Position numbers and translations under genes: made by a program
The notes under the pieces: generated by a model
What the model was told of the DNA's origin: nothing
The model's database searches: none
Seen by the model: only the letters and a program-made list of their open reading frames with translations
Source of the DNA: Mesostigma viride
Lineage: Eukaryota > Streptophyta > Mesostigmatophyceae > Mesostigmatales > Mesostigmataceae
Direction: 5' to 3'
Length of the DNA: 64,000 bases
Assembly (NCBI GenBank): GCA_009746045.1
Contig: RPFO01000253.1
Coordinates: forward strand, 4,027,832-4,091,831
In this document: piece by piece, positions 21,272 through 34,140 of the stretch
How the letters are laid out: the number at the start of each line of letters is the position of its first letter
Position numbering within the stretch: the first letter of the stretch is position 1

Positions 21272-24200
21272 CTACGGGGTCAGACACAGTGACCTCAAAC
21301 TGAAGTAGTGTTCCATGCTACCAAGAGGATATGTCATCCACTCCCTACCCATCACCATGGTGTCTCTCGTCTGGTACGTGCCGGTCTCCACCTCCCCAGG
21401 GAACACGTGGCCACACCCTAGCACCGGCGCGCTCGTAGAAAACTCTGGTGAGCACAAGCATGCACCCATCTCAGGGCAACTGGACACACCCACCCCGCCG
21501 CCTGGAATCACCGAAGACTCGCAGCTTGACCGTGCCACAAAGGAGGAATGGATCCCGCCCGCCTCGCCTGCATGCATGTAGGCGACATATTCCTCATGCC
21601 TCTCTCGACCGCTCTCGGAAAACCCGTGGATACAAGCCATTGGCGCCCCCCTGTCGTCCATGGCCCTGGCCACGCTGGCATCGGCCGGCCCCCTGGGGAA
21701 GGGCCTGGGCTTGGCATCCCAGGGCGGCGACCTGCCCTTGGGTGTCCCCACCGCCTCGTTGCCTGCAATCCGCTCCTGCAGGGTCGCCTCCAGGTTTCCC
21801 TTTGGGGGAAGAGACTTGTCGTACTCCCCAGAACCCTCTCGCGGAGCCGCCTTCCCCAGCCCACTGACCCGAACAAAGCCGCCCTCCCGCTCCGCTGTCC
21901 ACGCCACATCATCATTCTCTGCCTCCACCCCTGGACCCTCTGCGCCGCACGGCCAACCCCCCTCCAGTCTGATGCACAGACCCACATCGGAACTTGCCCA
22001 CGGGAGCGAACAGCTTGTCTCGGAGCCCGCCCCATCCTCGCTCGCCCTCCACCCCGTGGCACGCTCATCGCCGCCCCCGCCACCGTGGCCGCGAGATGCC
22101 ACCTCATTAGCGCAAGGGTGCAGCGTGACGGACAAGTGGGCGGACGCCACGAGCCTCGTGAGCGCGCCACCGGGCATCCCGCTAGCTTGGCCCAGCCGAA
22201 AGCCCGTCGCGGTGGCTCTGGCGGCCTCGTGCTCCATGTGCGCGCCCTTCAGGTTGCTCACCGAGTGCCGTTGGGGGAGGGCAGCGTCCGCGTCCGCCAG
22301 AAGCAACCCCTCTGCGCCCGCGGCAGTGAAATCCGGATACGACTTGCTGTGCGTGATGCGGACGCCAGGAGCGGGAACGGCCCGTACCTGCTCATGGGCC
22401 GCCCTGTCGACTGGTTTGGCTGGGTCCAGAACGACCGGGGTCCCAGGCGACAACGGCATGGAGGTGAGCTCCATGCACGACCCTGACACGCGCCGGCTGG
22501 ACTTGGTGCGCGAGAGCAGGGGCTTGTGCGGCTGCGAGTCCACTTCCTTGGCCAGCTCCGGGCAGTACTTAATCACCCACGGGTGGCGCAGCATGTCGGC
22601 GGCCGAGGGGCGGGCGTCCGGGACCTTTCGCAGCGCCCAGGTGATGAATGAGATGGCCTCGGGGGACACGTGGGCGGGCCAGGCACCCTGGACGGGGATG
22701 TCTGCCCACAGGATGAGGGCCACGGTGTCGGTCTCGGAATTGGTGACCTCAAAGGGAGCGTGACCCATCAGCATCTCGTAGGCGAGAATGCCGACCGCCC
22801 AGGTGTCAACCTTGTGTGTATATGGCGCGGGCCCGGGGGCGGCGCTGTCAACCGAGCGGCGGAAAGTTGGGCCGATTAAGACCTCTGCAGGGGTGGGGGG
22901 AAAGGGGGGGGAGCAGTCACGGGGGGATAGCGACACGGTGGACAGTGGTATGCACACGGAAAAGGACGAAAATGCGTGTGATTGGATGCATGTTGGGGGC
23001 GATTCGTACAGAAGCCATGAAAAAAAAGTACAAAGACCTTTGCACGCCACCAGCCCACACAGGCCACCTTTGTACGTCACCGGCTCACATAGGCCAGCGT
23101 GCCTCCGGTCCTATCAGAGCTGCTATCAAGGTGAGGTAGAACTGACACTGCTACTAAACATCGGTTCTATCGATCGTATCCTCTATTTCCTAAACGCTAC
23201 ATACATACCAGGAGCCATGTAGTCCAGCGTGCCCACCCGCTGCATCCTTTCATGCTCCTCGGACGTAACACCGAGGCCGAAATCGCCCAGACGGGGGTGG
23301 CCTGCGCCATCGATGAAGATGTTCTCAGGTTTGACATCTGGCAGGTGGAGCCCAACAAGAGAAGAGGGTGGTAGGATGCACAGTGGCAAGCACGCAGCGT
23401 GCATGCCATGAGATGCAGAAAACGTTAGCGGCTTGCAACCCTCAGAACCACTACAGCGGGGCGAGACAGTAAAGGAAGCAGGGAGCAGGGGGGAATACAT
23501 GTACACACACGCACGCACGTCCACACGTCCACACGTCCACACGTCCACACGTCCACACGTCCACACGTCCACACGTCCACACGTCCACACGTCCACACGT
23601 CCACACGTCCACACGTCCACACGTCCACACGTCCACACGTCCACACGTCCACACGTCCACACGTCCCCACGTCCCCACGTCCCCACGTCCCCACGTCCCC
23701 ACGTCCCCACGTCCCCACGTCCCCACGTCCCCACGTCCCCACGTCCCCACGTCCCCACGTCCCCACGTCCCCCCGTCCCCCCGTCCACCCGTCCACACGT
23801 CCACACGTCCACACGTCCACCCGTCCACCCGTCCACCCGTCCACCCGTCCACCCGTCCACCCGTCCACCCGTCCACCCATCCACCCATCCACCCATCCAC
23901 CCATCCACCCATCCACCCATCCACCCATCCACCCATCCACCCATCCACCCATCCACCCATCCACCCATCCACCCATCCACCCATCCACCCATCCACCCAT
24001 CCACCCATCCACCCATCCACCCATCCACCCGTCCACCCGTCCACCCGTCCACCCATCCACCCATCCACCCATCCACCCATCCACCCATCCACCCATCCAC
24101 CCATCCACCCATCCACCCATCCACCCATCCACCCATCCACACAGACACCCATCCACACAGACACCCATCCACACAGACACACATCCACACAGACACACAT

Positions 24201-27200
24201 CCACACAGACAGACAGACACACAGACATACAGACACACAGACACACGGACACATGGACACAAGGACACACGTATACGTGTGCATAGTCAACTTGTATGCA
24301 TAGCACACATGTGAAGGCAGCATGAGTGTAGATTTAGAACACACATTTATATGTAGCGCACATTAGATATGGCACACATGTATCTATAGCACTGTCACGT
24401 GTGTTTAGTGCACACATATTTAAAGTGCTGTATATGTAGTGGGCTGTCTTTTCTGTAGTTGAGTCCTGTCGACTCTTGTAGAGTGTGTTGTTGCATGACT
24501 GGGCTTTACCTGCTTTTAAGGTCGTACTTTCTTTTTTCTTGCATTGCTCGCTTGCCTTGGGAAGTTGTTTAAGGTAACTTTCCTCATAAAAATATTTTTT
24601 AATAGTGCCATTGAGTGCGATGTACTCAATTTAGACAGGGGTATCATGAACGATAATTCTGGTGCCACAACCAGTCCGCACGGTCACTGGGGTACCGGGG
24701 CGAAAGTATGTACATGAGGGGACCTCCGTTCTGCTCTACCGGGGTCAACCCGGGTTGGCACCGGCCGGTCCAAAAACTATGGGATAGTGAAATGTAATTA
24801 CTTCGGCAATGCTGTCACGATGCGTGAAAAGTGCTCCATGGGGTGCAGGTATGGGTGGCATAGTGCCAAGGCTTGGGCATTGAGCGTGTTAATGCACCAT
24901 TTTGCATTGGATCAATTTGGCTTTAGTCTATCACATGTAAACGTTCAGGATATACCATGAAACAACGGGCAAGTGCGCTGCCCGTGAGCAAACAGTTTTC
25001 GACTTTTCGTGTCTAAAGTTCATCGTGCCACTGATGGCGGATTCAGAAGGCTTCGGACTAGCTATTTATACTGCGGGCGTACACGCTTCCATAGGAGCTG
25101 GAATTTAGCAGCGGTTATAACAACAGTTGTTTTAACAGGGGCATGTATAGCTTTTGGAAATCAATTTGTTTTTTATTTTAGAGCGTAAGCTAATGCGTGA
25201 TGAATGTCTAAGATACCTAAAGTTATAGCCGTTGCGGCTGGATTTTTCTAGATGAGTTTTCCATGTCGGATGTATAATGCTTTGGAAGAACTCTGTATTT
25301 GTGACAAAGGAAATAGTAAATCCAACCTATAAATCCAATAGAGCTTTAACTGACGAAGACATAGATACAGAATTAGAAAAAAGATAGCTACTTGTAATTT
25401 AACAGCATTATCAATTAGAACGAAGAAAATAAATAAACTTTATAAAAATATTTTTGAAACTTTTACTTTAAAGTAAAGATAAAATATTTCTATTAGAGCA
25501 AAAAATTGACTCTAATTTAGGCAAAAAATTAAAATAATAAACAAAAACCTATTGCGAAATAAACAGAAAGGAAATGCTAAAAATAATCAGATCGTGACGA
25601 TAAGATTAATAAGATAAAAAAGAGTAGCTACAAAACCTAATAAGATTTTATTTTTTTTTTCAGTTTCGAATTCCTCAAGGTAAAGGGCCTTGATGCAAAC
25701 ATGGTTAAAGAGGTCGGGTTCCAAGATGAGCTGTTAGTGACAAACTTCCATGCAAAAATAGGGCATTTTTTGCCTTGCCGCTTCGTTCCCTGCATCCGCA
25801 TACATACCTCACAGATGGATCACCTCGGCGAGCCATGCATTTCCCTTTCTCATTCACTAATAACATCCATATTAGCAGCATCGGGGTATTTGTATATATC
25901 AATTAGCACTTCAATGGCCATACCTTGGTGGATGATGCCCTTCTAATCCCCTCTTCATGACGGCATCAGGGCATGACTATATATAAAACAACTAGCACTT
26001 AAGGCCTCACCTCGGTGGATGATGCCCTTGTCGTGCACATGCTGGAGGCACTTCAGCAGCGGCGCCAGCACGTGCGGGACAAGTATCTGTTCGGGCATCT
26101 GGCCTTCAAACTCCTTGAGCACATCCAAAAGATCTCCCCAGGGACAGTACTCCTGCACCAGGTAGACGCCCTCTGCGTCTTCAAACGTGCCATATAAGTG
26201 GCAGACAGAGGGTATGCCGCTGCGGACAGCACACGGGCAGAGGGAGAAGTCATGCGATGACCCACAGAAAGCGACGCAGGTGAGTGACCATAAACCGCCT
26301 GCATGAACAAGTCTCCTTGCAAGGGTGGCTTCTGAATGCAGAGAGCAGAAATTGCCAGATTGAAGCACCGCAGTGGAAGAGAAACACAGCGGCAGAGATC
26401 CAGGCTAGTGCGTCTCCAAGGCAAAAGAAACTTGAATGAGGCACAAAACATGGGCCTTACAACATGTTCTCTATTATGTGTAGACCAAGACTACAGTTTC
26501 GCAAATTGAATGACGGTGGTACAGAATATAGGGCATCTGTTTGCCGGGAAAAAATTGAATCTCAAGGTGAGCTGGCAAATATATACAGCCCATGGCGTGC
26601 ACCAGGTGATTATGCACATATGTAGAACGTAGACGTACGTGATCCGCTTTTCCATCGCTGTCGACGTAACGTATGAACTCATTCGTGCACTCTTGGGTAT
26701 GTGTTGTACATACGGCAGTGCACATGCACTGCACAAAGGAAACGACGAAAAACATGGTGCGCCACATGCTGAAATGGTGATAATAAACGCACTTACCGCA
26801 GCGACTGCAACACCGCCACCTCACGATGGATGTTAACTTTGGCCGCCTCGGCCGCAGGGCTGCTCAGAACCGCGTGCTTCATGTACTTCTTGACTGCAAA
26901 GGTGAGCCCTGTCCGCCGACACTTGGCAGCCCACACGACCGACAGGCGGCCGTGGCCGATCTCCGTAAACCCGGTGAACTCGCTCAGGTTGCGCCAGGGT
27001 CCAAAGCCGGGAACGATATCCTGCACGTGAGCGAGGGATCGATGGGGAGGATCAAGAAGCACCGAGAGTTGACCAAGCGCGTCAGCTCAGCTGATCGAGA
27101 TTAACGAAGCATCGAGATATGAAAAAGCATCACGCACCCATGATGGACAAGTACTGCATGTCAAAAATAATACCGACATCTAGTTTGACTTGCATGACCA

Positions 27201-29179
27201 TGAACGTCAATTCCAAAACAGCTAGCATTTGCACTGAAAACTGGCATTCCAGTAGTATACTAATTATCTTTCATTGATTGTCCTGTCTGCTTCCAAACGT
27301 CACGCCAGTAGAAGGACATCATTCTTCACAGGTAAACCATGCATGCATATCCATTCGAAATCAGCAAACATGTTGCACGGTCGTAAGAGAGAGCTGCGCC
27401 CCTTATGAATATTAAAACTCTGGGTCCTTAATTAAACGTATGTACTGGAACCTCCCACCACAGAATCTCAGAAAACCCAGCACAATCAATGCCCAATCCA
27501 TTTTTTCGATTACTGCGAGCTGTTGCATGCATATTAGGTGCACCCAGCGCGCATGCATGGATGAAGCACTTACATACTATTACAGACAACAGAGTACGTA
27601 CATGGGTTACAGTAGGAGAGTATTTGCAAGTGGCTGCATGATAGCAAGGCAGTGGGCTTACGTTGTATGACTCTGGAGCGATGGCTGGGGTGGCCCAAGC
27701 CTCTGCAGTGGGCGCGGAGTGGATCGATCAAGGACATGCACGGACAAGCGGTGAAAACCACTTTTAACAAAACCTGAGGCACAAGCCACCACCTGATCAT
27801 GCATGGCACGTACGTTCGTTACACAGTGCCTCAATGGCCATTGTCGTAAATCAAGCATGCAACAATAAACGTCAAGAAAGAGCCTGGTAGCATGAGCCCT
27901 ATACAAGTCAGTCAAGCTGGGGTATATGCAGGGCAGGGTGCAAGGAACCAGTCCTGAGGGAGCTGGGGGGCGGGGGGGTGGGGGTGGGGGGCGGGTGGGG
28001 GGCGGGTGGGGGGCGGGGGGGGGGGGGGGGAGAGGAGAGGGAAGGAGAGGACAGCTGAAATGAATGACACAATGAGAAAGAAGAAGACATGGGAATTAAT
28101 CAAAAGATGACATGATAGCAGATACGCAGCAAAGTGAGGGGCATGATAGCGCAGATGCACAATACTGTACCGTGACTGCATGCCGCGATGGTAGTGAATT
28201 GTGACCAGCTAATGGCTGCATTCTGCGCTCCTAGCTCCCCAACCAATCACCTCAGACTGTGTCCATATAGTTGTTGAATATGTCTGGACTAGCTTAGGAC
28301 AACTAGCAGGCATGGGAAATAGTTGTTGAATATGTCTGGACTAGCTTAGGACAGCTAGCAGGCATGGGAAGTCAAGCGGAGGGGCTAATCAGGGAAACAA
28401 ATGCCAAGGCGGTCACACGGAGTATGCAATATGGGTTTTCGTTCATTGCATGCGTGTAGGTGGGATGGGGTGCCCAGGTGGGTTTGAGTTGGGTCGGGGT
28501 TGGGTTGGGTTGGGTCGGGTGAGGGCCATGCATAATTGGGGTGGAATGTGGATGCAGGGCTAGTAAGAAACAACATGCAGGGGCCAGAGGGAGAGGAAAG
28601 ACATGATTTTTTAAATATATGATTAGTCAAATTGCATCGTAGGGCCATGGTGTATCTCGGATTATGTACTCAGTACAACAAACTTGTGCTACGCATGCGT
28701 GGCAAAAGCAGACTGTGGCTGTCTTGCAACGCAAGAGGCTGTGCTGGCAGTGCCCCGGGTTATCGTGACCTTATTGTACGTGGTAGACCCGGCTGTACAC
28801 AATTAGGTTAAAACCCTAAATGTTGGCACCAAGTCCTAAGTAGCCTAGTAGCTCATTACACCGTGAATACATACTTGGCTGGTTCACGTGTGCCATGCTG
28901 GGTGTCGCAGCCGCAGGCCTCATCGGGGCAAAGGAGGACATGGACGCCGAGTGCATGATGCCGCGGGACAGCGCTGCTGCGGGGGCGGCCATGACCGTGG
29001 ATGCCATGGTTGCACTGCCGGCGCTGCTGCCAGGGACGTCCGCACTAGTAGTCGCGGCGGCCCTGCTGGCCGTTGAAGCCTCGGTGCCAGACCGCGCGCT
29101 CCATTGCTTGCCGACGATGGTGTCCACTCGCGAGGGGCCTTTGGCGGGCGTCTCAGCACTCGCCCGGATGCCGAACAAC
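21272..29179 (-). CDS. Aurora-like serine/threonine protein kinase, gene K2
   Basis: Paralog of K1. Exons in transcript order: 29179-28875, 27702-27662, 27020-26797, 26219-26011, 23337-23209 and 22884-21272 (stop TAG). All junctions are GT/AG and the phase is continuous, giving about 840 residues. A short first exon is expected further upstream by analogy with K1, because the exon at 29179 starts at the third codon base, but I could not place it. Motifs: [64 protein letters not shown]. All catalytic residues are present. The last exon adds a tail of about 430 residues, low in complexity, with no known domain. The exons of 209 and 129 bp have exactly the lengths of their K1 counterparts. Introns carry a large minisatellite and an AT-rich island. 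The substrate is unknown. Confidence 0.9.
23514..24262. repeat. 8-bp minisatellite with blocks of unit variants, in a K2 intron
   Basis: About 90 units of an 8-bp repeat in blocks: CCACACGT, then CCCCACGT, a few CCCCCCGT and CCACCCGT, a long run of CCACCCAT with a short CCACCCGT island, then ACAGACAC-type units. Frames stay open through it in several phases because 8-bp units read as 24-bp periods without stops. These are not genes. It lies in the intron between exons 26219-26011 and 23337-23209. Confidence 0.95.
25100..25690. other. AT-rich island in a K2 intron, origin unknown
   Basis: From about 25,100 to 25,690 the composition turns sharply AT-rich compared with the flanks. Short readable stretches exist on the plus strand: a hydrophobic one ending at TAA near 25,188, and one containing [14 protein letters not shown] ending at TAG (25,385-25,387). 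No plastid, mitochondrial or viral gene is recognised. It may be an inserted fragment of an AT-rich genome, or simply AT-rich intron. Confidence 0.4.
27957..28035. repeat. G-rich tract in a K2 intron
   Basis: Runs of G broken by C or T (GGGGGGCGGGTGGGG units), about 75 bp, strongly quadruplex-prone. It lies in the intron between exons 29179-28875 and 27702-27662. Confidence 0.9.
28267..28370. repeat. 52-bp tandem duplication in a K2 intron
   Basis: Copies 28,267-28,318 and 28,319-28,370 differ at one position (ACAACTAG versus ACAGCTAG). No coding content. TTGGGT-type repeats follow at about 28,485-28,520. Confidence 0.93.
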
Positions 29180-30374
29180 CTGCATGTTTTTCCGATCGCA
29201 GGTACACGTGCGAGAGGGACAATGTGCGAACGGGGATGTATATACAGACACATTGTCCCATTCATGATGGTATTATCAAGCACGCGGGGCAAACATTAGT
29301 ATAACCAGTGACGGTCAATAGATATGCACAAGCGCATACGTACATACGTACATACGATGGGCCATGAATGAGTCGCAGAGATAAATAATGAAAAGGGTTG
29401 CCAAAGCGAATAATATTGTCGCTAGCTCGAGCCTGCATGCCGAAGCGGCAGTAACGTGGATCTGACGTTGCGAACCCAGCCGACCATCATGATGAGAAGG
29501 GCGCGTGAACATGGCTTGAGGTTTAATCAAGAAGGTGCCCAGGCTTGAGTTATTGCTTAATTACTGTTCTCGCTGGTCATGTACTGTCCGTACTGCAGTC
29601 CTGCTGAGGCAGGTATATATTGCTATATATATACTTTACACCTGACCCGCATGCAGGGAAATATTAAAGGCGGGCAGCTGATATTTGCAACAATTACTAA
29701 GCAACGCAAATTAATCGTGGGCAGCCGCGTGCGGCCCCCTTCATTAGACAGTTATAGCTTAATATGTTAACTTTATCGACATGCATAATTCAATACATCG
29801 TCATTACCTGAATGAACTAGCCTTCCTCGTCATGGATCGATTCAAAACATGTGACCGCCGGCCGGTCAGCCGACTTAATTAACGGATCCCCGGCCCGGCC
29901 CCTCGGGCCGGAAATTAAAACTCAGCTGAACGTACGCCAGCCACGCGAGGACGCAGAAATGAAACGGGCTGCGACGAACGGGACCAGCTGGCCAGGCCGC
30001 GTCGCTAGCTGCAAGCTGGGCACCCCTGATCAAGATTGATGAACCGCGGTAAACCGGCGCCCGGTCAAATCCACTAGCCTTGAAACCGCGCGCGTCAGCT
30101 TTGATTCCTCAGCACTGACGCGCGCACGAAACAGGACTGCATGCAGAATTCGACGCCAAATAATGTCTGAAGACTTCAAATCGACCTGTGCTTACGACGT
30201 TCGTCTCCCTCTTTCCAGCCGAAAACCATGCCATTCGACGTGCGTGCGGTCGAAGCTGACCACTATGATTCCAAGAGTCCGCCATTCATGCAAGTGATAC
30301 GCAGGCGGTCCGGATCCGGCGGTGCAGCAGATCAGCTGACCACCCGCGTCAATGCAACAATATGAAGTACAAAC
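29180..30374. other. Region upstream of K2's first placed exon; no gene recognised
   Basis: Expected to hold the small first exon and promoter of K2. One minus-strand donor (GTAAGC at about 30,195) has the right phase, but its open frame has no ATG. No other gene is recognised. Confidence 0.4.
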
Positions 30375-30680
30375 ACTAAACACGTCGACTGTTCCACAAA
30401 CATTTTCACGGCACTTAATGGACCGGTGGAGGGCTTCGTGCAAGCAAAACTAGGGGTCAGCACGTTCGCGACTTGGTTAGCAGAGCGGGCTCATCATGTG
30501 GTGTGTGTGGCCTGTTGACTTGCCATGACTAAACACGTCGACTGTTCCACAAACATTTTCGCGGCACTTAATGGACCGGTGGAGGGCTTCGTGCAAGCAA
30601 AACTAGGGGTCAGCACGTTCGCGACTTGGTTAGCAGAGCGGGCTCATCATGTGGTGTGTGTGGCCTGTTGACTTGCCATG
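30375..30680. repeat. 153-bp near-perfect tandem duplication
   Basis: 30,375-30,527 and 30,528-30,680 are near-identical (one CACGGC/CGCGGC difference noted). The unit starts ACTAAACACGTCGACTG and ends at TTGCCATG. No coding content is recognised. Confidence 0.93.
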
Positions 30681-33165
30681 ACGCACGTGACGAAATCATA
30701 TAATGCCGCGCTCGCGCTTTTCACACGTTGTAGCGCCACGGTTGCTTCTCAGATGCGCCAAATCATCCACACTTGGGTACAACCGCCATTAAAAGTTAAA
30801 ACCCGCTGGCGTGATCAAACTGACCGTAGCTGGACTGGCGCCAGGGCGGTCCTTCACTGGAACCACAGGCCGTTTCCGAATCTCTACTGCTCATGTGGGG
30901 CGTGGGAAATCAACAACAACAACAACAACACTGGTACCATGAGGTTCGAATGCCGATTCATTGATTATAAATGTTGTCAGAACCTGAATCCTATGCTGTT
31001 GCTAGCTGGCAACAGTCAGTCCCTCGCCTGACCGACTGAGTTTCAGGCTGGCAACAGGAGTCAGCAAGTCTGGCCTTTTGAGGTGAAAACATGTGCTTTT
31101 GCGTATCGAAACTGCCTTTCGGGAAATTTTGTAAAAAGGAGGTCTCTCTGCCAACGCTTCGTGGACCATGGTCAAAGCGCGCAATCTTTTTCTCAATTTT
31201 AAGTGGATCGGTAGCCATCAGTTTCCTCTCAGGGACGGGCGCGTGTGGCATGATCAGATCTCGATTCTCTCGCCCTTTGGACTTTGGTCCATCGCGCCTT
31301 CAGGAAAAAGGTCAGGAAAATCGGCGATGTCAGTGAGACGTTGTTGAGCTGGGCCGCAGACCGCAGTCGAGATAGGAGGGGTGACCGACATCATGAGGGG
31401 TGCCCCACTCAGTGTTGGGTACCCCGGGTCCTCCGGCACTTCCCGGGGACTGTCGACGACGGGAACTGAAAACATGTGTAGCTTGTTCTAGTGTCACTGG
31501 ACCCGAGTGGGACCAGCGCTCATGTGCGGTCATGAGGGCCGACTTGTACTGTAGCCGTCACGAGGGCCGCATAGTGGCCCGAGGAACTGAATCACAGTGA
31601 TCGCAGGGAATTTGGCTGTGCACTCAGGGGGCCGGGGGTGTCCGAAACAAAAATATCAGACACATACGCTGAAAATTTCCAAAAGTTGGCCCTACCTACC
31701 TAGCACGTAGGCGCTATACCTAGCAAAACCCTGAGGTCCCAAGGGTTATGGGGGTCGACCTAGGGAGCAAAATCATGATCAGCTCCGCGAGCTCTACCGT
31801 TTGAGCGTATTGGTGTATGGGAAAATTCCGGTTTTCTAAAATGGGTCGTTGGCCGGCGCGACGCGATACTGGCACGGCACGGCGCTGGATAGCTGAAGCC
31901 TTGTAGTGGTGGCAGTCTGACGGCAGCATACTTCCGTGCCGAGGGGCAGCACCATCTTGCGGGCAACCCCCCCCCCCCTCTATGGTACCTGCCAAAATTT
32001 TGACTGCAGATTTGGGTTCAGCTCGCCAAGTGCTATCAGTTTGTCCGTCAAACCGTTTCAAAATTCCGACCATACAGGGAGCTAGCAGAAATCCAAGTGT
32101 TTTGTTGTAAAAAACCCATATCGGCCCGGCTCCCTACCTACCTACCCTTTAAGTTAACGGTTTTTGAGGCTCTGTAACTGCTAACCTAGAGACCCCCTGG
32201 GGTTGTGACCAGTAGCAAACATGCTTGTTTTCGCGAGATCTACTCGAATCCAGCGTCGTGTAAATTTTCTTGTTTTTAGACACCCCCCCTGGTGCACTTC
32301 AGTTGTCCCACGCTGGGGACAAGCAGCGCGGCCAGCCAAATTGCGGAACTCCTTCCGCGCCATTTGGGGGACGACTGCAAATGATCAGGACTCGGAGCGC
32401 CACCGACAATACAACCGGCCAATATGGCTTGCGCTCGGCCCGCCGGCCCGGCGCGTAGGTTCAGCAGGCTCCATGCCAGCTCTTCATGCTGCAGTGGCTG
32501 GGATGGCAACTACATGACCGGACCCTGACCGGGCATTAGTTTTGCGAAGTGCACCAGCTACCACAAGAGCTACTGACCACAAGACTCAAGATCTGGTCGC
32601 TCCTCCCGTCCATCATATTCGACGACGACCGACATCTGTCTAGTAAAACTCGGAAGTCCTTCCGGCCAGCCACTTGGACGACGACTGTAACTCGGAACTC
32701 CTTCGTTTCCTCCAACTGGACGACGGAACCCATTTCGAGCGGACCAACAGGCACCTTCCCGTCCAAAAGCGGGACGATGGGGACGACACGGGAACGAAGG
32801 AGCAAAATGGTTGATGGGGCACCCCTCATCCTCCGACATCTCAGCAGGAGGAAGAACTGGTTTCGAGTTTCGACGCCTGTTCGCCTTTCGTTTTTTCTCA
32901 GACCAGGCAAAATTTCCTGTATACACCCCTAGTCCCGGCCCTCGTTTAAGATTTCCAGCATTAAGATCTTGAGACCCTGGTTTTGACCTCTACTAGTAGT
33001 AAAATAGTAGTAGAATAGTAGTAGAATAGTAGTAAAATAGTAGTAGAATAGTAGTAGAACTTAGTAGAATCGAATCATAGTAGTAAGATTCTATAAGATC
33101 GTGAGCCCTGGATTCATTGGCCGGACCCCATTCTTAAACGTGGAGCTAGGGGTGTACTAAGGGCC
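30681..33165. other. No gene recognised; minor repeats
   Basis: About 2.5 kb. Related motifs of the form CGGAA-TCCTTCC with GGACGACGACTG recur near 32,343, 32,650 and 32,690, suggesting a decayed tandem repeat. A tract of GTAGTAGAATA units lies at about 32,995-33,065. Open frames here overlap on both strands and show no domain. Confidence 0.45.
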
Positions 33166-33582
33166 CGTGAGCCCGTCCGAGGGCTTGACGTCCTGGTCTG
33201 GCCCCAAGGACATTCCTAAAAGGGTAGGTAAACATGTCATGACCTACCCACAGCGGTTGCTGGCCGACCTAGACACTAGTGGCCCGGCCACCGGCCCCCG
33301 TTTGAACATCGCATTCACTTCGGCCTCTCACTCGCTTGGACTGCTATGCAGAACAAGAAGAGGTGGACGACGATTGTCCAGGCTCACACGCAAGCCCCTG
33401 TGGGCAAGCCCCCCACCCCAAGAGGAAGGGGTGCTTTGCTGAGTAGAATAGTTAGGGTTTTCTAGATTAGACTAGCCTAGACTTAGATTAGTTCGGTTTC
33501 GCGGCTTCGCCCACCTCCATCCATCCATGCAGCAAGGGAATATGTGCTACATGATCTCCCATCGGAGTCATGTTATAATTAA
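33166..33582 (+). mobile_element. Retroelement 3' region, family C (copy C1)
   Basis: Shares with 47,530-47,925 (inverted) the blocks GTCATGACCTACCCACAG, CGTTTGAACATCGCA, TGCAGAACAAGAAG, GGGCAAGCCCCCCACCCC, GTTTCGCGGCTTCGCCC and CAGCAAGGGAATATGTG, then the stem-loop CTCCCATCGGAG at 33,556-33,567 and a short ATAATTAAT tail. Part may be decayed coding sequence, but no domain is recognised. Confidence 0.72.
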
Positions 33583-34140
33583 TGGCCCTGAGAAGGGGGG
33601 GCTATGGTTTTTAATATATGTACATCCTGGGCGACAACCGGCAGGTGGGGGGTGTAAACAGCCAGCTACTCTAGGTGCATGCACTATAGGCCTGCACCTG
33701 CACCTCCATGCATAATATATATTAAAATGCCATGGTTCGGTCGGTCTTTCCCCACTCCACCATCAAGTGCGAGGACGCGGATGGGGCCGTCCTCTACTCA
33801 CCCAACCACCGCCCCGACATTACCGTGCTTGACTACGACGGGCAGGGTTGCCACCTGCTCATCGATGTCTCCGTACGTGGCTCGGCCGCTCTCCGGTCGC
33901 CACATCCTCCGGGCGGCTGTGGATGCCGGCGCTGCTGCCGCTGTGGCTGAGCGCGATAAGTTTGCCTCCTACGGAAATGTGGGGCCCCACCGGGTCATCC
34001 CCTTTGTCCTTCAATGAGGAGTTCGGGGCCATGGGCCCCACGACAGCGGAGTTTTTCCACGAGTGCTGCCAGCGCCGTGAAGACCGCCTCGACCTCGAGG
34101 CGCCCCGTGGTCGGCCCGCACGTGCATCACTAGGAACTCG

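Noticed and set aside
21548..22763. Plus-strand frames of 312 and 367 codons
   Set aside because: Antisense to the last exon of K2, whose kinase motifs and exon phases are unambiguous; the frames have no domain of their own.
23183..24344. Long open frames of about 290-360 codons on both strands
   Set aside because: They consist almost wholly of the 8-bp minisatellite, which lacks stops in several phases; the only real coding part nearby is the K2 exon at 23,209-23,337.
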